Source: Verrucomicrobiota bacterium (GTDB taxonomy: Bacteria; Verrucomicrobiota; Verrucomicrobiia; Limisphaerales; DSYF01). Taken from it: a stretch of DNA of 59,569 bases. This document shows positions 17,003 through 25,264 of this stretch, in pieces. Where the stretch lies: NCBI GenBank assembly GCA_025457615.1, contig JALOTZ010000015.1, forward strand, positions 1 to 59,569, given 5' to 3'. The translations under genes were made by a program, and so were the position numbers. Every line of letters begins with the position of its first letter. Position 1 is the first letter of the stretch. The notes under the pieces were generated by a model. That model saw only the letters and a program-made list of their open reading frames with translations, was not told where the DNA came from and searched no databases.

Positions 17003-19711
17003 ATGAGAAGACAATCGCGTTCGATCCTGCGGTGCATCGCCACCGCCTTCCTGATCCTTGCGCCGCTCGCGCTGCGCGCCCAGGCGCCGGCGGCTTCCGG
17101 CACCGTCATCACCATCGCGGGCAAGGGCGTGTTCGGCTTTTCCGGCGACGGCGGGCCGGCCACCAACGCCGCGTTCAGAGAGCCCTACGGCATGGCCATT
17201 GGTCCGGACGGCACACTCTACATTGCTGACAACGGCAACTACCGCATCCGCGCCATCGCTCCCGCGACCGGAATCATCACCACCGTGGCCGGCAACGGCA
17301 CCTTTGGCGACACGGGCGATGGCGGGCCGGCCACCAACGCCACGATCAGCGGCGTCACCAGCATCGCCGTGGACCGCGCCCGGCGCGCTCTCTATCTGTG
17401 CGATAGCGACAACAACCGCGTGCGCAAGGTGAACCTGACCAATGGCCTCATCTCGAATTATGCGGGCACCGGTCTCGCCGGCTTCGGTTTCAGCGGTGAC
17501 GGCGGCCCGGCCACGTCGGCCTGGTTCGCCCTCCCGGAGACCGTCTGCACCGACGGGGCCGGCCGGCTTTCCATCTCCGACGTGTTCAACGACCGCGTCC
17601 GCCAGGTGAATCCCGTCACCGGCATCATCACCACCATTGCCGGCATCGGATATTTAGGCAGCGGCGGAAACACTGGCGTCACGGCTGGCGACGGCGGCCC
17701 GGCCACGAGCGCCTCACTCTCGCCCCGGCGCCTCACCGCCGACCGCGCGGGCAACGTCTTCGTGCAGGACACCTGGACCAACTCCGTCCGCCGCATCGCG
17801 GCCGCCACGGGCCTCATCACCACGGTTGCGGGCGGCGGCACCAACATCCCGGGCAGCGGGCCGGCCACGAGCATGGCGCTCGGTGATTTCAGCGATCTGG
17901 TGGTCAGCAGCGATGCCGGCAAGCTCTACATCGCCGATAACACGCGGGTGTTCGTGGTGGACTTGGCCACCGGCCAGCTCGCGCCGTTTGCCGGCGGCAC
18001 CAATGGGGGGTTCAGTGGCGACGGCGGCCCGGCCTTGGACGCCCGGTTCAACTTCATCAGCAGCCTGGCGCTCGCGCCCGGCGGCGGATTGCTCATTGCC
18101 AGTTCTGAACAGGGGCGCATCCGTTACGTGGTGCCGGATTCAATCATCCTCACCAACGACAGCCAGCAAACGGCCTTCTACCTGCCCTGGGTCAGCGCGC
18201 TGGCCGGTGACCTCACCATCGCGGAGAACCCCAGCCTGACGACGGTGGACATGACCGGGCTCACGAGCGTTGGCGGGAATTTGAGCCTGAGTGGGAACAC
18301 CAACGCGACGGCCATTGGCATGGATTCATTCACGACCGTCGGTGGTGACTTGGCGGTTGATATGAATACGTCTGCGGACCCCATTGACATGGGGTCGCTC
18401 ACTACGGCCGGCGGAGATTTGAGCGTAAGCGGGAACACCAGCGCGACGGTCATTGATGTGGGTTCACTCACGACCGTCACGGGTGGCTTGACGATCGACA
18501 TGAATACGTCGGCGGACCCCATTGACATGGGGTCGCTCACTACGGTCGGCGGAGATTTGAGCGTGAGTGGGAACACCAGCGCGACGGTCATTGATGTGGG
18601 TTCACTCACGACCGTCACGGGTGGCTTGACGGTCGACACGAATACGTCGGCGGACCCCATTGACATGGGGTCGCTCACTGCGGTCGGCGGAGATTTGAGC
18701 GTGAGCGGAAACACCAACGCGACGGTCATTGATGTGGGTTCACTCACGACCGTCACTGGTGATTTGACGATAGCGTCCAACGCTCCCGACGCTATCGTTG
18801 ACATGAGCAGTTTCACCGCGTTTGGCTGCGGCACCAGCGAGGTGACCATGACATTGGACGGCGGCACCGTCCAGATGACCAATGGGTTGACCCTCTGCAC
18901 CAATGCGACGCTCACCGGTTCAACCACCCTGGACGGCAGCGTGACCAACCACGGCACGATCCAACCCGGCTCCTCGCCTGGTCAGCTCAACCTCACCGGG
19001 CACCTCGTGCTGGCCAACTCATCCCGAGTGCGATTGGAAATCGGCGGCTACGCGCCCGGCCAGTTCGATGTCGTCAACGTGGCCGGCAGCGTCGCGCTGG
19101 GCGGCACGCTGGCCGTCACGCTGGTCAACAACTTCGCCAGCGTGATGACCAACGGCGCAAGCTTCACCGTGTTGAGTGGCGGAACGCCCGTGCTGGGCGC
19201 CTTTGCCAACGTCCCGAGCGGCGGCACTCTGACCACGACCGAGGGTTACGCCCGTTTCACGGTGCTTTACGCCGGGGAGAGCACTATGCGGCTGACCGAT
19301 CTGGTGATGGTGGACACCGACGCCGACGGCCTTCCGAACTGGTGGGAAGACCAGTTTGGCCTCGGCAAAACCAACGCCGCCGACGCAACGCTGGATCTGG
19401 ACGGCGACGGCGCGTCCAACCTCAACGAATTCCTGGCCGGCACCAAGCCAAACGATGCCGCGTCGGTCTTCCGCATCACCGCGCTCCAGCCCGAGGGCGG
19501 TGATCTGCGGGTTACGTGGACGACGGTCGGCGGCAGGAGCTATGTCGTGCAGACCAACGGCGAGCTGGTCCAGCCCTTCGCCGACCTCAGCGCGCCGCTC
19601 ACCATGCCCGGCACCGGCGAATCGGTGACCAACTTTGTGCATCCCAGTGGCGCGACCAACGGCCCGCGCTACTACCGCGTGCGACTGCAACCTTACCACC
19701 CAGAATCATAG
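17003..19711 (+). CDS. Secreted NHL-propeller / leucine-rich solenoid protein
   Basis: About 902 residues. A signal peptide ends around ALRAQAPA. Residues about 40-370 contain NHL-type repeats (GDGGPATNA recurs at least six times, alternating with ITTVAG). Residues about 385-600 form a receptor-L-domain-like solenoid with an almost perfect 46-residue duplication. A PATR-like segment (GTIQPGSSPGQL) follows. A thrombospondin type-3-like calcium site (DTDADGLPNWWE, DLDGDGASNLNEF) lies near residue 780, and an Ig-like end follows. GGAG six bases before the ATG at 17003 supports that start; the ATG at 16991 is the alternative. It lies 90 nt after the PATR gene. The propeller suggests ligand or protein binding outside the cell. 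Confidence 0.75.
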   Translation: MRRQSRSILRCIATAFLILAPLALRAQAPAASGTVITIAGKGVFGFSGDGGPATNAAFREPYGMAIGPDGTLYIADNGNYRIRAIAPATGIITTVAGNGTFGDTGDGGPATNATISGVTSIAVDRARRALYLCDSDNNRVRKVNLTNGLISNYAGTGLAGFGFSGDGGPATSAWFALPETVCTDGAGRLSISDVFNDRVRQVNPVTGIITTIAGIGYLGSGGNTGVTAGDGGPATSASLSPRRLTADRAGNVFVQDTWTNSVRRIAAATGLITTVAGGGTNIPGSGPATSMALGDFSDLVVSSDAGKLYIADNTRVFVVDLATGQLAPFAGGTNGGFSGDGGPALDARFNFISSLALAPGGGLLIASSEQGRIRYVVPDSIILTNDSQQTAFYLPWVSALAGDLTIAENPSLTTVDMTGLTSVGGNLSLSGNTNATAIGMDSFTTVGGDLAVDMNTSADPIDMGSLTTAGGDLSVSGNTSATVIDVGSLTTVTGGLTIDMNTSADPIDMGSLTTVGGDLSVSGNTSATVIDVGSLTTVTGGLTVDTNTSADPIDMGSLTAVGGDLSVSGNTNATVIDVGSLTTVTGDLTIASNAPDAIVDMSSFTAFGCGTSEVTMTLDGGTVQMTNGLTLCTNATLTGSTTLDGSVTNHGTIQPGSSPGQLNLTGHLVLANSSRVRLEIGGYAPGQFDVVNVAGSVALGGTLAVTLVNNFASVMTNGASFTVLSGGTPVLGAFANVPSGGTLTTTEGYARFTVLYAGESTMRLTDLVMVDTDADGLPNWWEDQFGLGKTNAADATLDLDGDGASNLNEFLAGTKPNDAASVFRITALQPEGGDLRVTWTTVGGRSYVVQTNGELVQPFADLSAPLTMPGTGESVTNFVHPSGATNGPRYYRVRLQPYHPES
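18362..18775 (+). repeat. Three tandem 138-bp coding repeats
   Basis: Copies start at 18362, 18500 and 18638, exactly 138 bp apart and nearly identical. Each encodes 46 residues made of two related 23-residue solenoid turns (TSADPIDMGSL and TSATVIDVGSL). Differences are mostly single bases, indicating recent duplication by unequal recombination or slippage. Confidence 0.85.
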
Positions 19712-19720
19712 TGAGCCAAA

Positions 19721-21502
19721 ATGAAAACCCAACACTTGCTCCGAATCGCCAGCCTCGCGCTGGTTTCAGCCTTCAGCCTTCAGCCTTCAGCCTTGCTGGC
19801 CCAAGGCACCGCGTTCACCTACCAAGGTCGCCTGAACGACGACGCGAATCCGGCCAGCGGGATTTACGATCTGCGATTCACGATTTACGACTCGGCGGGT
19901 GGCAGCGGGGTTGTCGCCGGGCCGCTCGACACCACAGCCACCAGCGTGAGCAACGGCCTGTTCATGGTGACGCTGGACTTTGGCCGGGGGGTGTTCACTG
20001 GCGAGGATCGCTGGCTCGAAATCGCCGTGCGCACCAACGGGGTGGCAGGATTCAGCACGCTGACTCCACGCCAGCCGTTGACGCCCGCCCCCTACGCCAT
20101 CACTGCGGGCAATGTGCCGGATTTTTCGATCACCTCGGAGAAACTCGCGCCCGGGGCGGTGGGCAGCACACAATTGGCCCCGGGCGCAATCGAAGCCGGC
20201 AACATCGCCCCGGGCGCGATTACCGCCGCGCAACTGGCCAAGCCGCCGCGCGCCGGCAGCGTGTCGTCCAGCGCGCTGGCCCTAGACTTCGGTCAGGCGG
20301 ATTTCGGGGTGACATTCAGTCCGGCGTTCAGCAACGCGCCCGTCGTCACGCTGGGATTGCAGCCGATTTATCCATCATCCTTGGGGCTGGAAGCGACGCT
20401 GTATGTCAAGAGCCAGTCGGCCACCGGATTCACCGGACGGTTCAGTTCTCCGGCCGCGGTGCAGAAGCTTTCCACCGCCGGCACGTATTCCTCCGCCGCC
20501 ATCGTCAATGGCGCGCCGGCCCTCTGCGCGGGCGGGTCGCCCGCTTCCATCCAATATCTTCGCGCCGATTCAACCGGCGGTGCTTGGAGCGCACCGCTCA
20601 AACTCTTCCTCGACTCGGGCGGCCAGAACTACATGCGCCTGGCGGTCGTCAACGGCAACCCGGCCATCGCGTATCATTCCGTCACCGGGGCGGTGCGATT
20701 CGTTCGCGCCACGGATGTGGACGGCACGGCCTGGGGTGCGCCCGTCAACGTCGTCGCATCCACCAGCACCTCGTTCAGCTACCTCTCCTTTGCCGTGGTG
20801 AACGGCAACCCCGCCATTGCCTGGTTTGAGTGGCCAAACTGGGATTTGAAATTTGCCCGCGCCACCGATGCCGACGGCACCACTTGGGGCGCCCCCGTAG
20901 CAGTGCAAGCGTCGGGCGACGTCGGGCGCACCTGTTCGCTGGCCATCATCAACGGCCAGCCCGCCATCAGCTATGAGGATTATTCCGCGGGCGCGGTAAA
21001 ATACATCCGCGCGACCGACGCCAACGGGACGGCGTGGGGCGCACCCGTCACGGTGGACGCCACGCACGGCTGGCAGACTTCGCTGGCGGTGGTGAACGGA
21101 CGCCCGGCCGTTGGCTACGCCCGGCCTGCGGGCGGCACGTGGTTTGTCCGCGCCAACGACGCCGACGGGGCAACCTGGGGAACGCCCGGCTTGGTGGGCG
21201 ATTACGGTGCGGACCTTTCGCTGCAAGTCGTCAGCGGAACACCCGCCATGAGTTTCATCGCCGCCGGGCGATTGCAATATGCGCGGGCGACCGATGCCAA
21301 CGGGACGATCTGGAACACCCCCGCGCAACTTGACCCGGAAGCGGGCGCGCAGGGCGGCACTTCCTTGATCGTGCTGCCAACCGGAGTCCCGGCCATCAGC
21401 TATTACGGGCAATACAGTTTCAGTGAGCCGGAGGGCACGTTGCGTTTTGTCCGTCAGCCGCAAGTCTCATTCACCGTCAACTGGATCGCTTTGGAACCTT
21501 GA
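19721..21502 (+). CDS. Secreted repeat protein with YQGRL-type N-terminal domain
   Basis: A 593-residue exported protein. The signal peptide ends at LLAQG. TAFTYQGRLNDDANP and GIYDLRFTIYDS begin a domain common in Verrucomicrobiota exported proteins. A proline- and glycine-rich hinge (residues 140-185) includes repeats of LAPGA-type turns. The second half has six to seven repeats of about 50 residues around YLRATD-type or FVRATDxDGTxWGxP motifs with VVNGxPAIxY, consistent with a beta-propeller. The function is unknown. It starts 9 nt after the upstream gene, so it is co-transcribed with the other surface proteins. Confidence 0.75.
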   Translation: MKTQHLLRIASLALVSAFSLQPSALLAQGTAFTYQGRLNDDANPASGIYDLRFTIYDSAGGSGVVAGPLDTTATSVSNGLFMVTLDFGRGVFTGEDRWLEIAVRTNGVAGFSTLTPRQPLTPAPYAITAGNVPDFSITSEKLAPGAVGSTQLAPGAIEAGNIAPGAITAAQLAKPPRAGSVSSSALALDFGQADFGVTFSPAFSNAPVVTLGLQPIYPSSLGLEATLYVKSQSATGFTGRFSSPAAVQKLSTAGTYSSAAIVNGAPALCAGGSPASIQYLRADSTGGAWSAPLKLFLDSGGQNYMRLAVVNGNPAIAYHSVTGAVRFVRATDVDGTAWGAPVNVVASTSTSFSYLSFAVVNGNPAIAWFEWPNWDLKFARATDADGTTWGAPVAVQASGDVGRTCSLAIINGQPAISYEDYSAGAVKYIRATDANGTAWGAPVTVDATHGWQTSLAVVNGRPAVGYARPAGGTWFVRANDADGATWGTPGLVGDYGADLSLQVVSGTPAMSFIAAGRLQYARATDANGTIWNTPAQLDPEAGAQGGTSLIVLPTGVPAISYYGQYSFSEPEGTLRFVRQPQVSFTVNWIALEP

Positions 21503-21522
21503 ACTTTTATCCCCCGGTCACC

Positions 21523-22005
21523 ATGAAAAAATCATCACGCCCTCGTTCCTTGTGTGTCGCGCCCCGGCTGATGCTGCTTTCCATCTCCGTCGCATTCTAC
21601 ATCGCCACCCTCTCGACCTCCCTTGCCCCAAGCTACTCCCTTGACTGGCACACCATGGACGGCGGAGGCGGCACCAGCACCGGCGGCGTGTATTCCGTCA
21701 GCGGCACCATCGGCCAGTCGGATGCCGGCGCGGCGATGACCAACGGCCAGTATTCCGTCGCCGGCGGTTTCTGGGCGTTGCCGCATGCGGTGCAGACCGA
21801 CGGCGCGCCCACGCTCATCATTGCGAAAGGCGCACCGGGCCTCGCGAGCATTTCATGGACGCCCGCCACCGGCACGAACTGGGTCTTGCAGGAACGCTTG
21901 AGCCTCACGTCGGGCAGTTGGACCAACGCCCCCAGCGGGGCAACGAATCCAATAACCGTGCCCGCCACCGTGCCGGCGAAGTTCTACCGCCTGTTCAAAC
22001 CGTAA
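21523..22005 (+). CDS. Small secreted protein with LFKP C-terminus
   Basis: A 160-residue protein starting MKKSSRPRS with a hydrophobic signal core. The mature part begins SLDWHTMDGGGGTSTGG, and the segments YSVSGTIGQ and YSVAGGFW suggest a small beta-domain. It ends in an Ig-like module and KFYRLFKP, the same terminal motif as the 13508 gene. It follows the upstream stop by 20 nt. The protein may be a matrix or anchoring component. No function is known. Confidence 0.7.
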   Translation: MKKSSRPRSLCVAPRLMLLSISVAFYIATLSTSLAPSYSLDWHTMDGGGGTSTGGVYSVSGTIGQSDAGAAMTNGQYSVAGGFWALPHAVQTDGAPTLIIAKGAPGLASISWTPATGTNWVLQERLSLTSGSWTNAPSGATNPITVPATVPAKFYRLFKP

Positions 22006-22018
22006 GCCGAATACAGCG

Positions 22019-22405
22019 ATGACCAAAATCGAAGGCGTTTGTCGTGAAGTGATCGAGAAGTCCGAATCGGTGGCCATTGCCACGACCGGCCCGGACGGTC
22101 CGCATCTGGCCGCCTGCTGGACCCGCAATGTGCTGGCCCTGGGCCTGAAGGACGACGAAATCCTCATCCCGGCGTGGCGCTACGAGCAGACCGGCGAAAA
22201 CCTGCGGCGCGACCCGCGCATCGAGTTGCTGTTTGTGGCGCGCGACGTGCCGCACAGTGATGGAAAGGGCCAGGGTTGCACGGTGGCTGGCACGGGCGAG
22301 TTGCAGACCACCGGGCCAATCGCGGAACGAGTCAAAATGGTTTTCCCGTGGTCGCGCGGGGTGCTGGTGGTTAAAGTCCGCAGCGTGAAAACCCATTTGC
22401 CATGA
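22019..22405 (+). CDS. Pyridoxamine 5'-phosphate oxidase-like FMN-binding protein
   Basis: A 128-residue split-barrel protein of the PNPOx-like superfamily: SVAIATTGPDGPHLAACW at the N-terminus, then a beta strand run with RRDPRIELLFVAR and a C-terminal VVKVRSVKTH. Members bind FMN or F420 and catalyse small redox steps. The stop overlaps the start of the downstream PLP gene by 4 nt (ATGA), showing translational coupling. Whether it acts in B6 metabolism or is merely a neighbour cannot be decided. Confidence 0.7.
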   Translation: MTKIEGVCREVIEKSESVAIATTGPDGPHLAACWTRNVLALGLKDDEILIPAWRYEQTGENLRRDPRIELLFVARDVPHSDGKGQGCTVAGTGELQTTGPIAERVKMVFPWSRGVLVVKVRSVKTHLP

Positions 22406-23550
22406 GCCAGAACAATTCTTCGCTTCGCCCCGCCTCGCTCTGCATCCATGCCGGAACGCATCTTGAACCGGCCACCGGCGGCGCGTGCAGCCCGATTTAC
22501 ACCTCCACCGCCTACGCGTTTCCCAACGCGGCCAACCAGAACATCTATCCGCGCTACTTCAACACGCCGAACCAGCGGGTGATTGCCCGCAAGCTCGCGG
22601 CGTTGGAACAGGGTGAGGACGCGCTGGTGTTCGGCTCGGGCATGGCGGCGATTTCCACTTTGCTGTTCGCGCAGCTCAAACCGGGTGACCACGCGGCTTT
22701 TCAAACGGACCTCTACGGCGGCACCCAACAGTTGGTCACGAAGGAACTCACGCGCTTCGGCGTCGAAATCTCCTTTTGCCAAACGGCGGAGGAATTCGCG
22801 ACCGCCCTCAAACCCAACACGCGGCTGCTGTATGTGGAGTCGCCGTCGAATCCCGTGCTGCGCTGCGTGGACCTCGCGGCCATCGCCAAACTCGGCCGTA
22901 AACGCGGTCTATTGACCACCGTGGACAACACCTTCGCCACGCCGATCAACCAGAACCCGATCCTGCTCGGGTTTGACGTCGTGATTCACAGCGCGACAAA
23001 ATACCTGAATGGCCACAGCGACGTGAACGCGGGTGTGGTGGTTTCGTCCGCGGCGATCATCCGGCGGCTGGCCGAGTGCGCCACCCTTTATGGCGGCATG
23101 TTGGACGCCCACGCCTGTTACCAGCTTGAACGCGGTTTGAAGACGCTCGCGCTGCGGGTGCGCCAGCACAACGAGAATGCCGGACAGCTCGCGCGTTTTC
23201 TCCAGACGCACACCGCCGTGGCCCGCGTCAATTATCCCGGCCTGCCCGAACATCCCGACCACGCCATTGCGGCCCGGCAGATGCGCGGCTTCGGCGGCAT
23301 GCTCTCGTTCGAACTGCGCGACCCAGCGCAGGTGGATCGCCTGTTGGGCCGGTTGCGCGTGGTGATGCCCGCGTTGAGTCTGGGCGGGGTGGAAAGCCTG
23401 GTGTGCGTCCCCAGCCGCACGTCGCACCGGTTGATGACGCCGGACGAGCGCCGGCGCGCGGGCATCAGCGACGGGCTCGTGCGCGTTTCGGTCGGCATCG
23501 AGGATGTCGAGGATCTGCTGGAGGATTTCGCGCAGGCGATTGGATCTTAG
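22402..23550 (+). CDS. Trans-sulfuration family PLP-dependent enzyme
   Basis: A 382-residue Cys/Met-metabolism enzyme of PLP fold type I. HSATKYLNGHSDVNAG carries the Schiff-base lysine at K200. FGSGMAAISTLLFA, YVESPSNPVLRCVDL and VDNTFATP are family signatures. SLGGVESLVCVPSRTSH near the C-terminus is typical of cystathionine gamma-synthase, gamma- or beta-lyase and methionine gamma-lyase relatives. The exact activity cannot be told from sequence alone. It is coupled to the FMN-binding protein gene and ends directly at a long hairpin. Confidence 0.85.
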   Translation: MSQNNSSLRPASLCIHAGTHLEPATGGACSPIYTSTAYAFPNAANQNIYPRYFNTPNQRVIARKLAALEQGEDALVFGSGMAAISTLLFAQLKPGDHAAFQTDLYGGTQQLVTKELTRFGVEISFCQTAEEFATALKPNTRLLYVESPSNPVLRCVDLAAIAKLGRKRGLLTTVDNTFATPINQNPILLGFDVVIHSATKYLNGHSDVNAGVVVSSAAIIRRLAECATLYGGMLDAHACYQLERGLKTLALRVRQHNENAGQLARFLQTHTAVARVNYPGLPEHPDHAIAARQMRGFGGMLSFELRDPAQVDRLLGRLRVVMPALSLGGVESLVCVPSRTSHRLMTPDERRRAGISDGLVRVSVGIEDVEDLLEDFAQAIGS

Positions 23551-23609
23551 AAAACATGAGAGCAGACAGAGGCCACAACGGTGGTTCAACCTGTCTGCTC
23601 GCATGTTTT
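23551..23609. terminator. Long stem-loop after the PLP enzyme gene
   Basis: AAAACATG-AG-AGCAGACAG (23551-23569) pairs with CTGTCTGCT-CG-CATGTTTT (23591-23609). This is 17 of 19 bp with one 2-nt internal mismatch and a 21-nt loop, immediately after the stop at 23550. The 3' arm ends in TTTT, so it is a good intrinsic terminator candidate and separates the upstream genes from the next box. Confidence 0.75.
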
Positions 23610-23637
23610 CAAACCGTCCCGGATTTCAAGCAGGCCT

Positions 23638-23679
23638 TTGACTCACGTCAACGCACCTTCCAACGGAGCGAGGTAGAAA
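23638..23679 (+). promoter_or_regulatory. FNR/DNR-type box and -10 of the DUF2249 gene
   Basis: TTGACTCACGTCAA at 23638-23651; TAGAAA at 23674-23679 after 22 nt. The predicted start is at 23686, one base before the ATG at 23687, so the mRNA would be practically leaderless. Confidence 0.7.
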
Positions 23680-23686
23680 CGACCGC

Positions 23687-23932
23687 ATGATGCCGCCCCT
23701 CAAGAAATTCAAGCGACTGGATGTGCGCGAAATGCTGCGTCAGGGCATCGAGCCGTGTTCGCCGATTTTTGCCCGCATTGATGCGCTGAAGGCGGACGAA
23801 GGCTTGATCATCGTCGCGCCGTTCCTGCCATCGCCGTTGATTGAGCGGCTCGGCAGCCAGGGATTTGCCTCGAAAGTAGAGCGTGGCACGGGCACGGACT
23901 GGCTGGTTTACTTCTGGCGGGAAGCGGCCTGA
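23687..23932 (+). CDS. DUF2249 domain protein
   Basis: An 81-residue DUF2249 protein: KRLDVREMLRQGIEP at the start, the DEGLIIVAPFLPSPL strand-loop and the terminal TDWLVYFWRE. DUF2249 proteins are TusA-like-fold small proteins that cluster with nitrogen-oxide and anaerobic respiration genes; their biochemistry is unsettled. The start may be either of two adjacent ATGs (23687, 23690). The box upstream ties it to the regulon. Two further DUF2249 genes lie in the 28068-30688 operon. Confidence 0.8.
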   Translation: MMPPLKKFKRLDVREMLRQGIEPCSPIFARIDALKADEGLIIVAPFLPSPLIERLGSQGFASKVERGTGTDWLVYFWREAA

Positions 23933-23978
23933 CGCGCTTCGTGTGGACGCCGTGCTGTTTTAGGAGTTGATCCAACTG

Positions 23979-24005
23979 GTTGCCGTCGTCCGTTCAGTCG
24001 GCAAC
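23979..24005 (+). terminator. Hairpin after the DUF2249 gene
   Basis: GTTGCCG (23979-23985) and CGGCAAC (23999-24005) form a 7-bp perfect stem with a 13-nt loop, 46 nt after the stop. There is no T-tract. Confidence 0.4.
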
Positions 24006-24097
24006 GGTGAGTCAAACATCGCTGCCCAAGAAGAGGCTGGTTGGCTACTCTTTGTCCAAGCTGCGGTTGGCACACGACTGCGCGCTTTACGAAAATT

Positions 24098-25264
24098 ATG
24101 AAGACCGATTCGATTCGCAACTCACTTCGCAAATCGGCCAAGTGGCTCCTCCTCGCTGCCATTGTCGTTGTGGTCGTCTACCGCGCGAAGTTCGCGCCCG
24201 TGCCGGTGGAGGCGTTTGAAGTCAAACCGGGTGTCGTGGTCGGCGAAGTCATGGGCACGGGCACGCTCGAAGCGCGCGTCAAAACAACAATCAGCCCGCG
24301 CATCCAAGAAAGACTGGCCGAGGTGCTGGTGGATCAAGGGGACACCGTCCACGCGGGACAGTTGCTCGCGCGACTCGATGACGGTGAACTCAAGCGGCAG
24401 GTTGAAGTTGCCGAAGCCTCGCTCGCCGCCGCCAAAGCCACCGCCGAGCGGGTGCGCGTGGATGAAGCCCGCGCCCGGGCCGTCGAACAGCAGGCCCAAC
24501 AGGACCACAAGCGCGTCTCTGAATTGCTCGCCACAAAAGTGAGCTCCACCGCCGAAATGGACAAGGCGGTCGAGCAACTGCGCGTCGCCGAAGCGGATTT
24601 GCAGCGCGCCCGCGCGGCCACGGTGGAAGCTGGTCAACAGGTCATCACCGCCGAACGCAATCTGGATTACCAACGCGAGCGGCTGGCATTCTCCGAGCTT
24701 CGCAGTCCCTACGATGGACTGATCACGAAGCGCGAACGTGATCCCGGCGGAGTTGTTGTGCCGGGCAGCTCCATGCTCCAACTGATTTCCACGAACGAAT
24801 TGTGGGTTTCCGCGTGGGTGGACGAAACCGCGTCCGCCAGACTGGCGCTTGGGCAAAAGGCGCGTGTGGTGTTTCGCTCGGAAGCGGAAAGAAATTATAT
24901 CGGCGAGGTCGCCCGACTTGGGCGCGAAACCGATCCCGAAACGCGGGAGTTTCTGGTGGACGTTCGTGTGCGCGAACTGCCACCAAACTGGACCATCGGC
25001 CAACGCGCCGAGGTGTTCATCGAAACAGGGCGCAAATCAGACGCGCTGGCCGTCCCGCAAACGTGTTTGCAATGGCGCGATGGCCAACCAGCTGTGCTGG
25101 TTGCCGAACACGGCAAAGCTTCGTGGCGGGAAGTGACCCTTGGGTTGCGTGGTCGCGATTCGGTGGAGGTTGTGCAGGGCCTGGTTGCCGGCGAAAGAGT
25201 TTTGCTGCCCAGAAGCCCACAACAACCGCCGCTCAAGCCCGGTCAACGCATCAAAGCCAAATGA
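24098..25264 (+). CDS. HlyD/DevB-like periplasmic adaptor of an ABC exporter
   Basis: A 388-residue membrane-fusion protein. A short cytoplasmic start is followed by one TM segment (WLLLAAIVVVVVYRAKF). Then come a lipoyl half-motif (VLVDQGDTVHAGQLLARLDD), a long alpha-helical hairpin (residues about 95-185, rich in Ala/Glu/Gln), the second lipoyl half (LRSPYDGLITKRERDPGG) and a beta-barrel domain. It bridges an inner-membrane exporter to an outer-membrane channel. Its stop overlaps the permease start (ATGA at 25261), and the ATPase follows, giving the order DevB-DevC-DevA. The ATG at 24098 is chosen because residues before it do not match the family. Confidence 0.82.
   Translation: MKTDSIRNSLRKSAKWLLLAAIVVVVVYRAKFAPVPVEAFEVKPGVVVGEVMGTGTLEARVKTTISPRIQERLAEVLVDQGDTVHAGQLLARLDDGELKRQVEVAEASLAAAKATAERVRVDEARARAVEQQAQQDHKRVSELLATKVSSTAEMDKAVEQLRVAEADLQRARAATVEAGQQVITAERNLDYQRERLAFSELRSPYDGLITKRERDPGGVVVPGSSMLQLISTNELWVSAWVDETASARLALGQKARVVFRSEAERNYIGEVARLGRETDPETREFLVDVRVRELPPNWTIGQRAEVFIETGRKSDALAVPQTCLQWRDGQPAVLVAEHGKASWREVTLGLRGRDSVEVVQGLVAGERVLLPRSPQQPPLKPGQRIKAK

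Noticed and set aside
24041..24097. A 19-residue extension of the HlyD-like protein
   Set aside because: It has no family resemblance and the ATG at 24098 directly precedes the basic residues before the membrane anchor.
24802..25260. A 153-residue N-terminal extension of the ABC permease
   Set aside because: It overlaps the HlyD-like gene in another frame and has no resemblance to permease N-termini; the ATG at 25261 matches the family and the ATGA coupling.
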